In this document: positions 1 through 7,991 of the stretch, piece by piece
Layout of the letters: each line of letters opens with the position of its first letter
How positions within the stretch are numbered: the stretch's first letter is position 1
IMG/VR virus record: IMGVR_UViG_3300044546_001195
Coordinates: 1 to 39,601 of that record
DNA length: 39,601 nucleotides
Reading direction: 5' to 3' (one strand)
DNA from: a virus
Notes under the pieces: generated by a model
What the model was told of the DNA's origin: nothing
What the model saw: only the letters and a program-made list of their open reading frames with translations
Database searches by the model: none
Made by a program: the position numbers and the translations under genes

Positions 1-1
1 G

Positions 2-511
2 TTAGAGATATACTCTAAAAATCCAGAAGTAAGTCTTGTTATACTATATGATGATAACGGAACTATAGAAGATGGTAAATACGTATCCACAAAGATAAAA
101 GGAAGAGCTATTTTATGGGATTGTAATGTCAACGGAAACGACACACAGTTTATGGATAGAATCTATACATCTCAAGATTCAGATGTAGGTATCTTCAAAC
201 AATTTGCAGAGAAAAACGGATGGTGGTATAAAAAAGAACAATCTATGTCTCCAGACGAAAAACTTACAAACGGAAGTGATGATTTGAGTAGAGCAAACAT
301 TATTTGTAAAGTAAAGTCCGCAAATCCAAGTGGATGCTATCCTTATATGGATACTATGTGTTTCATAAACATAAACGAAAATATCATCGGAAACTCTATG
401 GATGCGGTTGATCCAGATGGACAATACTCAGACGACTACGATGAATACGACGGACCAATCAGAGTAGCTAGATCTACTGAGGGAGATTGGTTTTCGCCAG
501 ACAACTACTAA
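2..511 (+). CDS. Conserved phage protein of unknown function, 5'-truncated
   Basis: The reading frame is open from base 2 to a TAA at 509-511, so the gene starts before the window; the ATG at 152 is internal, because codons upstream of it continue in frame without a stop and look like protein (an LVILYDDNG stretch followed by RAILWDCN). The visible 169 codons contain a segment DSDVGIFKQFAEKNGWWYK and, further on, YPYMDTMCF. I associate this pattern with uncharacterised proteins of large phages, from memory only; no enzymatic motif is visible. A bidirectional terminator follows directly and separates it from the convergent nucleotidase gene. Confidence 0.75.
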   Translation, partial: LEIYSKNPEVSLVILYDDNGTIEDGKYVSTKIKGRAILWDCNVNGNDTQFMDRIYTSQDSDVGIFKQFAEKNGWWYKKEQSMSPDEKLTNGSDDLSRANIICKVKSANPSGCYPYMDTMCFININENIIGNSMDAVDPDGQYSDDYDEYDGPIRVARSTEGDWFSPDNY

Positions 512-520
512 AAAGATATA

Positions 521-553
521 ACAAAAAAAGAGACTCGTTTGAGTCTCTTTTTT
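521..553. terminator. Bidirectional intrinsic terminator
   Basis: A perfect hairpin AGAGACTC-GTTT-GAGTCTCT is flanked by an A-run on the left and a T-run on the right. It sits between two convergent genes, so it can end transcripts from both sides. Confidence 0.85.
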
Positions 554-1035
554 TATTTCATTAAATATTCTACTACTGATTTCCAGTCTGGAAACTTTTC
601 TTGTCCGAAGTGCAGCCATTCTCCTTCAAACTCTTCTTGTCCGAATCCTCCCTGGTCGTCTATAAGATAGTCTCCTTTAACCAAAGATTTGTTTGGTATC
701 AATATAGTCTTCTTAACTACATCTGGTCCCAGATGATCTAAAACCCATTGAACTTTCTCTGTATAGCAGTTTACGTTCTGAAAAGAAGGACGTGTTAAGA
801 TCCATACGTCATACTTTGTTTCAAGTAATCTATATGATTCGACCGCGTCTTTTATCTCTGCTAGTTTAAGGAAGAATCCCCATTGTGATTGCGGATAAGG
901 CTGTAAAGGGTTTACCTCTTTAGCTTTTAGTGATGCCCCATAGAAGTCACAGAGTACTCCATCCATATCTACATATACTTTCTTTTTTGCGTTGTTTCTC
1001 ATGCTTATACGCATACGCATCATATTCTTTTTCAT
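553..1035 (-). CDS. 5'(3')-deoxyribonucleotidase-like HAD hydrolase (NT5C family)
   Basis: The protein (160 residues) has the HAD motif I DMDGVLCDF (nucleophile D23, acid/base D25), a later ILTRPSF stretch fitting motif II, and a lysine plus DYLIDDQ motif IV near the C-terminus. This is the layout of the cytosolic 5'-deoxynucleotidase (NT5C) family, which dephosphorylates deoxynucleoside monophosphates; a role in adjusting the phage dNTP pool is inferred. The start is uncertain: M1, M5, M6, M8 and M12 are all possible. A host-like -7 box lies only 4 bases before the first ATG, so translation from M1 would need a leaderless mRNA, while M5/M6 would leave about a 10-base leader. It shares a strand with the LOG and Nudix genes upstream, both also nucleotide enzymes. 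Confidence 0.8.
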   Translation of the reverse strand: MKKNMMRMRISMRNNAKKKVYVDMDGVLCDFYGASLKAKEVNPLQPYPQSQWGFFLKLAEIKDAVESYRLLETKYDVWILTRPSFQNVNCYTEKVQWVLDHLGPDVVKKTILIPNKSLVKGDYLIDDQGGFGQEEFEGEWLHFGQEKFPDWKSVVEYLMK

Positions 1036-1039
1036 AGAA

Positions 1040-1047
1040 CAAAGATA
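1040..1047 (-). promoter_or_regulatory. Bacteroidetes-type -7 box (TATCTTTG)
   Basis: Reading the minus strand, TATCTTTG matches the Bacteroidetes sigma -7 consensus TAnnTTTG and ends 4 bases before the annotated start of the nucleotidase gene. No TTTG is found 19 bases further upstream, so only half of the promoter is seen. Confidence 0.5.
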
Positions 1048-1710
1048 CTAAAAATTTGGTTTATTCTCTTCTAATTTTGATAAAATATATTCCATTGCTT
1101 CTTCTGCAGTATCTACTACTGCAAATAGGTTTAGATCCTCTTTAGAAACTTTACCGTCTACTAACATAGTTTTTTTGATCCATTCAACCAATCCTTCCCA
1201 ATAATCTTTACCAACTAAAACAATAGGTAATGGTCTTAAATGTTTCGTTTGTATAAGTGTTATAGTTTCAAATAGTTCATCTAAAGTTCCAAATCCACCT
1301 GGAAAAGCAACAAAGGCTTGTGAGTATTTTAAAAAGAAAACTTTTCTTGTAAAGAAGTATCTACACGTAACTAATTCATCAATAAAATTATTAGCACTTG
1401 TTTCAAATGGTAGTTCAATCTGTAATCCAATTGATTTACCATTACCATAAGCACCTGCATTAGCGGCTTCCATTATACCTGGTCCTGCACCAGTTATTAC
1501 ACCGTATCCACTTTTAACAATCAATTTTGATAGTTTAATGGCTTCGTTATAATATTTATCATCTTGTTTTGTTCTTGCGGAACCAAAGACTGATATACAT
1601 GGTGATAAGTTTGATAGTTCGTCAAATCCTTTTATAAATTCTCCTTGAATTCGTAAAACTTGCCAAGCATCTTCTGCTTTTTGATTATATTTCCACTCTT
1701 GATCTTTCAT
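1048..1710 (-). CDS. LOG family (TIGR00730-type) nucleotide phosphoribohydrolase-like protein
   Basis: This 220-residue protein shows the two LOG-family hallmarks: a GAGPGIMEAANAGA loop in the N-terminal half and PGGFGTLDELFE in the C-terminal half, in a Rossmann-like frame of the usual size. Family members (formerly 'lysine decarboxylase-like') cleave nucleoside 5'-monophosphates, releasing the base and ribose 5-phosphate; the substrate here cannot be told from sequence. The gene begins 3 bases after the Nudix stop codon, so the two are probably co-transcribed and translationally coupled. The start is preceded by ATTATATAA-N3-ATG, a variant of the recurring AATATATA start motif of this genome. 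A nucleotide-salvage or defence-related role is inference. Confidence 0.85.
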   Translation of the reverse strand: MKDQEWKYNQKAEDAWQVLRIQGEFIKGFDELSNLSPCISVFGSARTKQDDKYYNEAIKLSKLIVKSGYGVITGAGPGIMEAANAGAYGNGKSIGLQIELPFETSANNFIDELVTCRYFFTRKVFFLKYSQAFVAFPGGFGTLDELFETITLIQTKHLRPLPIVLVGKDYWEGLVEWIKKTMLVDGKVSKEDLNLFAVVDTAEEAMEYILSKLEENKPNF

Positions 1711-1713
1711 TTA

Positions 1714-2106
1714 TTATATAATATTTAAGAACTTCAAATGTTGTTCTAACTTAGTGTTATATTCAGAAAAAGCACCTTGTTTTAAATCTTCGAATGTTAT
1801 CCAAGCAACTATACCAGATTCTTTGGTAGAAACTTCACCATTGTAATCGGTTACTAAATAAACTGCTGCTACAAATTCTCCATCTTCTCTTAAAAAGATT
1901 GGTGCTACAGATTTAACATCTAATCCGGTTTCTTCTTTTACTTCTCGAATTACTCCTTCTGTCATACTTTCTCCTTCGTCTACCTTACCACCGGGTAAGC
2001 CAAATAGTTTAGAGTTGTCTTTTCGAGATACTCCTAGAAGTTTTGTCTTGTCTTCGTTGAAGATAAGTGCCACTGCTGCCAGCTTTGCTTTTTTTGTTTC
2101 TATCAT
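1714..2106 (-). CDS. Nudix hydrolase
   Basis: A complete Nudix box is visible: GGKVDEGESMTEGVIREV followed by KEETGLD, matching GX5EX7REUXEEXGU. The enzyme is expected to hydrolyse a nucleoside diphosphate linked to another moiety; no substrate-specific motif is recognisable. I place the start at the ATG at 2104-2106 (130 residues, beginning MIETKKAK) rather than at an upstream in-frame ATG, because the longer version adds a short hydrophobic stretch foreign to the family and runs through the promoter. AATATATAC lies exactly 3 bases before this ATG and a TATCTTTG -7 box 18 bases before it. The LOG-like gene follows after 3 bases. Confidence 0.85.
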   Translation of the reverse strand: MIETKKAKLAAVALIFNEDKTKLLGVSRKDNSKLFGLPGGKVDEGESMTEGVIREVKEETGLDVKSVAPIFLREDGEFVAAVYLVTDYNGEVSTKESGIVAWITFEDLKQGAFSEYNTKLEQHLKFLNII

Positions 2107-2109
2107 AGA

Positions 2110-2118
2110 GTATATATT
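2110..2118 (-). promoter_or_regulatory. AATATATA-N3-ATG start motif
   Basis: On the minus strand AATATATAC is followed by TCT and then the Nudix ATG. The same motif and 3-base spacing recur at seven other starts in the window. Confidence 0.55.
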
Positions 2119-2124
2119 TACATA

Positions 2125-2132
2125 CAAAGATA
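2125..2132 (-). promoter_or_regulatory. Bacteroidetes-type -7 box (TATCTTTG)
   Basis: TATCTTTG on the minus strand matches TAnnTTTG, 18 bases before the Nudix ATG. No clear -33 TTTG is visible, partly because the dnaK terminator occupies the upstream bases. Confidence 0.5.
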
Positions 2133-2133
2133 C

Positions 2134-2166
2134 AAAAAAAAACCCACTCAATGAGTGGGTTTTGAT
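2134..2166. terminator. Terminator downstream of dnaK
   Basis: CCCACTCA and TGAGTGGG form a compact hairpin with A-runs and T-runs on the two sides. On the minus strand it follows the dnaK stop codon and precedes the Nudix promoter, so it should separate the two transcription units. Confidence 0.75.
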
Positions 2167-2169
2167 TAT

Positions 2170-4062
2170 TTATTTAACTTCTTCAAAATCTGTATCTTCT
2201 ACTTCGCCATTACCACTAGGTTCTGTATTAGTACTTTCGTTTTGAGGTTCTTGAGAGCTTTCTTGATACAATCTAGTACTGATTGCATTCCAGCTTTCGT
2301 TTAACTTTTCAGAAGTTGCATCAATCCTAGCAACATCTTGCTCAGTATATGCAGCTCTTAAAGCATCTAAGTCTGTTTTTAATGTAGACTTATCTTCTTC
2401 TGTAAGTTTTTCGTCAAATTCTTTCATTTGTTTTTCAGTTTGGAAGATTTGAGTATCTGCTTGATTAAGTTTTTCAACTTTCTCTTTTTCAATCTTATCT
2501 GCTTCTGCGTTTAATTCAGCATCAGCTTTCATTTTCTCAATCTCTTCTTTTGTAAGTTGAGATCCACCTTCGATTCTAATCTTGTTTTCTTTACCAGTTG
2601 CTTTGTCTTTAGCAGACACAGACAAGATGCCATTTGCATCTATATCCAAAGTTACCTCAATCTGAGGAACTCCTCTTGGTGCTGACATGATTCCGTCAAG
2701 ATTAAATCTACCTAAAGATCTATTATCTTTTGCCATTGCTCTCTCACCTTGAAGAACGTGAAGCTCTACAGATGGTTGGTTGTCAGAAGCAGTAGAGAAA
2801 GTCTCACTTTTTCTTGTTGGGATTGTACAGTTCGCCTCAATAAGTTTAGTGAATACACCACCCATTGTTTCGATTCCTAATGATAAAGGAGTTACATCTA
2901 ATAAAAGAACGTCAGTGATTCCTCCTGTCAATACAGCACCTTGAATAGCCGCTCCTAAAGCAACAACTTCATCAGGGTTTACTGATTTGTTAGATTTCTT
3001 ACCGATGAACTTCTCGATAGCTTCTTGTACTGCTGGGATTCTTGTAGAACCACCAACTAAGATTACTTCATCAATATCAGATGGTTTTAAGTCTGCATTT
3101 TTTAATGCACTCTTGGCACAAGCAATTGCTCTATCTACTAAAGAAGAAGTCATTTGGTCAAACTTAGACTTAGTCAATTTCTTAACAAAGTGTAAAGGCA
3201 TACCATCTTTCGCAGTGATGTAAGGTAAGTTGATTTCAGATTCACTAGTAGATGATAACTCAATCTTAGCTTTCTCAGCAGCATCTTTCAATCTTTGTAA
3301 AGCCATAGCATCTTTCGCTAAATCCATAGCGTGCTCAGATTTGAACTCGTCAAGCATCCAAGTGATGATTGCGTTGTCAAAGTCGTCTCCTCCTAAGTGA
3401 GTGTCACCGTCAGTAGATTTAACTTCGAATACACCATCACCAATCTCTAATACAGATACGTCATGAGTTCCCCCGCCGCAGTCAAATACTAAGATTTTAG
3501 AGTCTGTGTTCTTTTTGTCTAAGCCATAAGCCAATGCCGCTGCAGTTGGTTCGTTGATGATTCTTTCTACTTTTAAACCAGCGATTTCTCCTGCTTCAAT
3601 AGTAGCTGTTCTTTCTGCATCACCAAAGTATGCAGGAACTGTGATAACCGCTCTTTTAACTTCATGACCTAAATAGTCTTCAGCAGTTTTCTTCATTTTT
3701 TGAAGAATCATTGCAGAAAGTTCTTGTGGAGTATAGTCTCTACCATCGATATTCACTACAGGAACATTTCCAGTTTTTGATTTTTTCACTTCATAAGGAA
3801 CTCTTTTAGTTTCATCAGAACAAGCTGAATAATCTTTTCCAATGAATCTTTTGATAGAGTAGATTGTGTTTTTTGGATTCGTTACAGATTGTCTTTTCGC
3901 AGGATCTCCAATTTTTCTGTCGTTTTCTGTGAATGATACGATAGAAGGTGTTGTTCTTCTTCCTTCTGAGTTACTGATTACGACTGGTTCGCCGCCTTCA
4001 ACGACTGCCACACATGAGTTAGTGGTTCCTAAGTCGATTCCAATAATTACGTCTTTTGCCAT
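2170..4062 (-). CDS. dnaK: Chaperone DnaK (Hsp70)
   Basis: A full-length Hsp70 (630 residues; the E. coli protein has 638). The N-terminus [17 protein letters not shown] is the phosphate-1 ATPase loop; [33 protein letters not shown] and [13 protein letters not shown] are the other ATPase signatures. The substrate-binding domain starts near residue 385 ([14 protein letters not shown]) and is followed by a helical lid and an acidic tail ending DTDFEEVK, as in Bacteroidetes DnaK. It uses ATP to hold and release unfolded clients with DnaJ and GrpE, and both of those co-chaperones are encoded 7-10 kb away here. The gene is monocistronic in appearance, with a terminator after it and a repeat-rich 245-base region before it. 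Acquisition from a Bacteroidetes host is inferred. Confidence 0.97.
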   Translation of the reverse strand: MAKDVIIGIDLGTTNSCVAVVEGGEPVVISNSEGRRTTPSIVSFTENDRKIGDPAKRQSVTNPKNTIYSIKRFIGKDYSACSDETKRVPYEVKKSKTGNVPVVNIDGRDYTPQELSAMILQKMKKTAEDYLGHEVKRAVITVPAYFGDAERTATIEAGEIAGLKVERIINEPTAAALAYGLDKKNTDSKILVFDCGGGTHDVSVLEIGDGVFEVKSTDGDTHLGGDDFDNAIITWMLDEFKSEHAMDLAKDAMALQRLKDAAEKAKIELSSTSESEINLPYITAKDGMPLHFVKKLTKSKFDQMTSSLVDRAIACAKSALKNADLKPSDIDEVILVGGSTRIPAVQEAIEKFIGKKSNKSVNPDEVVALGAAIQGAVLTGGITDVLLLDVTPLSLGIETMGGVFTKLIEANCTIPTRKSETFSTASDNQPSVELHVLQGERAMAKDNRSLGRFNLDGIMSAPRGVPQIEVTLDIDANGILSVSAKDKATGKENKIRIEGGSQLTKEEIEKMKADAELNAEADKIEKEKVEKLNQADTQIFQTEKQMKEFDEKLTEEDKSTLKTDLDALRAAYTEQDVARIDATSEKLNESWNAISTRLYQESSQEPQNESTNTEPSGNGEVEDTDFEEVK

Positions 4063-4307
4063 ATTGTTTTTTTTATTTTTTTACTTTATACTTTCAAATT
4101 ACGTGCCAAAATATTTTTTATGACATTTTGTCAGGCAATTGTCAGTTTGCTTACAGATTGTTATATAAACAAAGGAAAAAAAGTTTAAAAAATATTCTGT
4201 CTACATGTCTTGCCATTGTTGACATGTTTTTCACAAACCCTTGCCATGGTTGATAAATATCATTTTTTTTGATTTTTTTTTAATATATAATCAAAACTAT
4301 TAAAAAG
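4063..4307. promoter_or_regulatory. Divergent regulatory region between dnaK and the sensor kinase gene
   Basis: This 245-base gap is AT-rich with ordered repeats: a perfect inverted repeat TGACA-TTT-TGTCA (4121-4133), a second inverted repeat ACATGTC-N11-GACATGT (4203-4227), and a direct repeat CTTGCCATnGTTGA at 4209-4222 and 4240-4253, 31 bases apart. TTAATATATAA (4280-4290) lies 17 bases before the kinase ATG and may be its promoter. No convincing host -33/-7 pair for dnaK was found. The arrangement suggests operators for one or both genes; no regulator is identified. Confidence 0.55.
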
Positions 4308-6494
4308 ATGGATAAATATAAAAACAAATCATCTATAAAAGCAAAAATTGCACTTGGACTGGCAATTTTTGTCATGTCTATATTCTTCATCGTGAAGACT
4401 ATGGTATTCATGGAAGAAATTCCATCAACTCCGATGACGAGAGGAATAGAATATGGATGCTTTCTACTATTCATACCAATCTTTGGAGTATTCGCAAAGG
4501 AATTTCTAAAAAGAGGTAAAGAAGATGCCAAGCAAGGAATCTATCTAAAAAAACTAAACAATGTTCTTATAGAACAATCACATAATCATTTATTTTATGA
4601 AGGTGATGTAACTAATGGTGCAAAAGCTTTAGTAAAAGAAGTAACCAATTCAATCGATGCAGATAGATGTTCTATTTGGCTATACAACGAAGACAAGACT
4701 TCTATATTATGTGAACAGCTTTATGTAAAAGCAGAAGATAAGTTCTACCAAAATATAGAACTTTTTGAAAAAGACTTTGGTGGATACTTTGAACATCTTA
4801 CAATAGATCCTATAATAGTCGCAAATGATGCAGAGACACATCCTGCAACAAAATGCTTTACAGAATCTTACTTAAAGCCACTTGGTATAAAGTCTATGCT
4901 AGACGTTCCAATCGTATATAAAGGAAAAGTTATAGGAGTTATCTGTATAGAAAACCTTATACTTAGAGAATGGCAAAAGGTAGAAGTTGACTTTGCACAA
5001 ATGTTATCATCTTTATATTCGTTTGCTTATTCAGTAAGAGAATCAAATATTGTTTCAAATGAACTTATTGAAATGGAGAGATTCATAGATGAGGCAAACA
5101 TTATATCAAAGGCTGATAAAAATGGGAAGATAACATATGTGAATAAAAAATTTACAGAAGTTTCTGGATGGACATTAGAAGAAGCTCTTGGTAAAGACCA
5201 TAATAAAGTAAACTCCGATACATATACTAAAGATTCGGAAGAAGTACCATTTATCGCAATACCGCCAGAATTCTGGAATAACATGTATAATACCGTAATA
5301 AAAGATAAGAAAATCTGGAATGAAGTGGTTACCAACAAGAAAAAAGACGGAAGCCTTTACTATTTAGACACTTATATTAAGGCATCATTTGATAAGAATG
5401 ATGTTCTAAAAGGGTTTACATCTATTAGACAAGATTTAACAGAACTTAAAAATAAAGAAGTTGATATCAGCAACAGGATGAATGCGATAAACAGATCTAA
5501 CGCAGTAATCGAATTTGATATGGAAGGAAACATAATATATGCAAATCATCAGTTCTTAGATACACTTGGATATTCTTTCGATGATATAAAGGGTAAAAAA
5601 CATAAAATATTCTTAGAAGAAGAGTACAAAGACAGTAAAGAGTATAAAGACTTTTGGCAAGTACTTAAAAATGGAGAATATTTTATGGGAGAAATAAGAA
5701 GAGTCAAAAAAGATGGTTCTATAGTATTTCTTCAAGCAACCTACAATCCAATCATTGGAACGGATGGAAAGCCTTACCGAATAATGAAGATTGCAAACGA
5801 TATAACACTTTCTGTAAAACAACAGATTGAGATTGAAAGAAAGAATACTTATTTAGAACACTCAGCTAAGATACTTAGACACGATATGCATAGTGGAATA
5901 AACACTTATATGCCAAGAGGTTTAAACTCATTAGAACGTAGATTGACAGAAGACCAAATAAAAGAGTTAAAGATAGAAGCACCTATCAAAATGATTAAAG
6001 AAGGTCTTAGACATACACAAAAAGTTTATAAAGGTGTTTATGAGTTCACAAACCTTGTTAAGAAAGACGTTGTTTTAAATAAAGCAGAGTGTGATCTTAA
6101 AGCTATTTTAGAAGATTACTTATCAGCAACCGCTTATAAGAACCAAGTAGTGATAGAGGATATTGGAACAGAGAATGTCAATGAAGCTCTTTTTTGTACG
6201 GCACTCGACAATCTTATCAGAAACGGATTGAAGTATAATGATAGTTCAAGTAAGGTTGTAAAGATATACAGAGTTGAAGATGTTCTTTTCGTAGAAGATA
6301 ATGGTAGAGGAATGACTCAAGAAGATTTTAAAGCATTATCAGAACCTTATACACGAAAAGAAGGACAGAAAGAAAGCGGGACCGGTTTAGGTTTAAATAT
6401 ATGTGTAGCAATTTTAGAAGAACATAAGTTCTCTATAACATGTGATAAACTACCTGAAGGTGGAACGCAACTAAAAATAAATATGAAAAAATGA
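4308..6494 (+). CDS. Membrane-anchored sensor histidine kinase (GAF-PAS-PAS-HATPase)
   Basis: A 728-residue sensor kinase. Two N-terminal membrane segments (about 10-33 and 41-62) form a hairpin; a GAF domain follows (about 80-235, including LGIKSMLDVPIVYKGKVIGV), then two PAS domains with PAC-like tails (about 250-375 and 390-510). The dimerisation/phosphoacceptor helix contains LRHDMHSGIN with probable phosphoacceptor H525. The HATPase domain has an N box DNLIRNGLKYND (from 634), a G1 box VEDNGRGMT (from 662) and a G2 box GTGLGLNI near 692, so it looks catalytically intact. Its stop overlaps the response-regulator start (ATGA), implying co-translation and a cognate pair. The stimulus is unknown; a small ligand sensed by GAF or PAS is likely. 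An intact sensor kinase is very unusual in a phage. Confidence 0.92.
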   Translation: MDKYKNKSSIKAKIALGLAIFVMSIFFIVKTMVFMEEIPSTPMTRGIEYGCFLLFIPIFGVFAKEFLKRGKEDAKQGIYLKKLNNVLIEQSHNHLFYEGDVTNGAKALVKEVTNSIDADRCSIWLYNEDKTSILCEQLYVKAEDKFYQNIELFEKDFGGYFEHLTIDPIIVANDAETHPATKCFTESYLKPLGIKSMLDVPIVYKGKVIGVICIENLILREWQKVEVDFAQMLSSLYSFAYSVRESNIVSNELIEMERFIDEANIISKADKNGKITYVNKKFTEVSGWTLEEALGKDHNKVNSDTYTKDSEEVPFIAIPPEFWNNMYNTVIKDKKIWNEVVTNKKKDGSLYYLDTYIKASFDKNDVLKGFTSIRQDLTELKNKEVDISNRMNAINRSNAVIEFDMEGNIIYANHQFLDTLGYSFDDIKGKKHKIFLEEEYKDSKEYKDFWQVLKNGEYFMGEIRRVKKDGSIVFLQATYNPIIGTDGKPYRIMKIANDITLSVKQQIEIERKNTYLEHSAKILRHDMHSGINTYMPRGLNSLERRLTEDQIKELKIEAPIKMIKEGLRHTQKVYKGVYEFTNLVKKDVVLNKAECDLKAILEDYLSATAYKNQVVIEDIGTENVNEALFCTALDNLIRNGLKYNDSSSKVVKIYRVEDVLFVEDNGRGMTQEDFKALSEPYTRKEGQKESGTGLGLNICVAILEEHKFSITCDKLPEGGTQLKINMKK

Positions 6495-6928
6495 TAGATT
6501 CAATTTTATTAGTGGATGACGAAGATTTATTCCACTTAGTATTCGAAGACGCTTGTAGTCTTTTAGATATAACCCTTTCTTTACAAGGACTAAATAGTTC
6601 TGATGAAGCAGAAGGCCTTTTCAAAAAATGGTTTAATGAAGGACCAATCGATGAAAAACCAGAGTGTGTATTCGTTGACTTAAACATTATTGGTTCATCT
6701 TTCGATGGGATTGAACTTATTCGTAAGATAAACTTTGAATATGGTAATCACGTAGTAATCGGAATTATATCTTCTTCTGACGAACCAACAGAACAAGCTA
6801 AAGCTATTTCAGCAGGTGCTCAATTCTGGATAATCAAATCTGACGATATCGAACCAAGACTTGAAGAGTTCAGAAAAGACTATGATGGATATAAAAACAG
6901 AACGAACCCATTCAAGATTTATAAATAA
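6491..6928 (+). CDS. Single-domain response regulator (CheY-like receiver)
   Basis: A 145-residue stand-alone receiver domain. The acidic pair D9-D10 (LLVDDED), phosphoacceptor D63 (VFVDLN), the hydroxyl-residue switch in IISSSDE (S94-S96) and the conserved K116 (FWIIK) are all present. There is no DNA-binding or enzymatic output domain, so it must act by protein contact, as CheY or Spo0F-type regulators do. The ATG overlaps the kinase stop codon. It carries a slightly long loop between helix 2 and strand 3, common in receivers of the Rcp1/CheY subgroup that pair with PAS-rich kinases. The output partner may be the membrane coiled-coil protein encoded 3 bases downstream; that is inference. 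Confidence 0.9.
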   Translation: MIDSILLVDDEDLFHLVFEDACSLLDITLSLQGLNSSDEAEGLFKKWFNEGPIDEKPECVFVDLNIIGSSFDGIELIRKINFEYGNHVVIGIISSSDEPTEQAKAISAGAQFWIIKSDDIEPRLEEFRKDYDGYKNRTNPFKIYK

Positions 6929-6931
6929 GTC

Positions 6932-7612
6932 ATGATAAAAATTGACAAAGCAACGAAAGAGGCATTATTGGATCTATATAAATCCAAAAAGATTGCATTA
7001 GAAGGAAATATCCTAAAGGTTATAGATTCTGATGGTGATTTAGAATTTGATACTTATGTAAAGGATTCGATTGAGAAAGACAAAGAGAATAGAAGAAAAC
7101 GTCTTGATATAACCAAACAGATACAAAATAAAAACAAAGAGCTTTTAGAAGGTGAGGTTGAAAAAGAAAGAGTAAACTTAGAATTGGTTGCAGCTCTTGA
7201 AGAGGCGGAAGAATCTAAAAAAGAAGCAATAAGTGCTAAAGAACAGGCAGAACTTGCCAAAGAAGAAGCTGAAACGGCTAGAGAAGAAGCTGAAGTTGCA
7301 AGAACAGAGGCAGAGAAGTCTAAGATTGAAGCAATAAACGCAAAGAATCTTGCAGAAGGTGATTTAGAACTTATGCAGAAAAGAACTCAGTTTGAGTTGA
7401 TTGGAACTATTGTAAAGGTTGCACTTTGGGTTATCTTAGGAGTTGGTGTAATAACTACATTAGTTTTTATGATAGCACTCTTCGCCGGTAAGGATACCGC
7501 AGTTATTGGATCGACCTGGAGTAATATAATAGGAATACTTCTTACGAACTCATTCAGTATTATAGGAACAATAATGGGTGTCAAATACGCATCCAGTGAT
7601 AAAAAAGAATAA
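6932..7612 (+). CDS. Coiled-coil protein with two C-terminal membrane segments
   Basis: A 226-residue protein of unknown family. Residues about 60-150 form a long charged coiled coil with imperfect heptad repeats rich in E-E-A-E/K-E-A (for example ELAKEEAETAREEAEVAR). Two hydrophobic segments follow, about 153-180 and 190-215, leaving a short charged C-terminal tail. It would be an inner-membrane protein with a large cytoplasmic coiled coil. It is the third gene of the kinase/regulator unit (3-base gap) and is followed by a strong terminator, so it probably belongs to the same pathway, perhaps as the effector. Superinfection exclusion or membrane remodelling are possible roles with no direct support. 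Confidence 0.8.
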   Translation: MIKIDKATKEALLDLYKSKKIALEGNILKVIDSDGDLEFDTYVKDSIEKDKENRRKRLDITKQIQNKNKELLEGEVEKERVNLELVAALEEAEESKKEAISAKEQAELAKEEAETAREEAEVARTEAEKSKIEAINAKNLAEGDLELMQKRTQFELIGTIVKVALWVILGVGVITTLVFMIALFAGKDTAVIGSTWSNIIGILLTNSFSIIGTIMGVKYASSDKKE

Positions 7613-7646
7613 AAAAAAGTGTCAGATTTCTGACACTTTTTTTATT
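7611..7646. terminator. Bidirectional terminator after the two-component cassette
   Basis: A perfect hairpin AGTGTCAG-ATTT-CTGACACT lies between an A-run and a T-run. It separates the forward kinase cassette from the convergent reverse block. Confidence 0.88.
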
Positions 7647-7777
7647 TTAACATCATATCCAGGTGCTGGACTATTCTTATTTGATATAGGAGTCCAAGCA
7701 GTTTCACCATCGGTGAATCTTTTAATACGTACTTTTCCTCGCTTACGATTTATTACACTGAACTTTCTTAACTTCAT
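7622..7777 (-). CDS. Small basic protein of unknown function
   Basis: Starting at the ATG at 7775-7777 this frame encodes 51 residues beginning MKLRKFSVINRKRG, strongly basic in the first half. It overlaps the end of the upstream small gene by 35 bases in another frame. An in-frame ATG much further upstream exists, but it would lie inside that gene, so I prefer the short version. The terminator hairpin covers its last codons. No homology is recognised; the call rests on placement, size and composition. Confidence 0.45.
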   Translation of the reverse strand: MKLRKFSVINRKRGKVRIKRFTDGETAWTPISNKNSPAPGYDVKIKKVSEI

Positions 7778-7979
7778 CTTCCCACTCTTTTTTTGATACA
7801 GACACCGTTGACTTATGAAAGTGTTCGTGTCCGATTCTTTGTGCTTCAGAACCTCTATCGAAGTCCCAAAACCTTGCTTCCGCCGAAGAACATTGTAGTG
7901 TGACCGTTTGTCCACCACCATCTGTCTTGTAAAGGTACTCTCCGCAAAGAGAGCACTTATACTTTTCGATCTTAGTCAT
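7743..7979 (-). CDS. Small cysteine- and histidine-containing protein
   Basis: A 78-residue protein with CSLCGEYLY near the N-terminus and a second cysteine (QCSS) at about residue 30, followed by WDFDRG and GHEHFHKS. The CxxC and the His-rich GHEHFH hint at a metal site, but the set is not a standard zinc finger. It starts 11 bases after the RNA ligase stop codon, with AATATATAG exactly 3 bases before its ATG, so it is probably expressed with the ligase. Function unknown. Confidence 0.65.
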   Translation of the reverse strand: MTKIEKYKCSLCGEYLYKTDGGGQTVTLQCSSAEARFWDFDRGSEAQRIGHEHFHKSTVSVSKKEWEDEVKKVQCNKS

Positions 7980-7982
7980 ATA

Positions 7983-7991
7983 CTATATATT
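7983..7991 (-). promoter_or_regulatory. AATATATA-N3-ATG start motif
   Basis: AATATATAG followed by TAT and the ATG at 7979 on the minus strand. It overlaps the ligase stop codon. Confidence 0.55.

Noticed and set aside
2987-3223. Forward-strand frame inside dnaK
   Set aside because: It is a frame shadow of a clearly coding dnaK sequence, with no start signal or promoter.
2170-4062. Whole window being bacterial chromosome because of dnaK, grpE, dnaJ, nrdB and ahcY
   Set aside because: These genes are interleaved with gp32-like, Rnl1-like, neck, adhesin and tube-like genes, and share the same start motif and terminator style as the phage genes.
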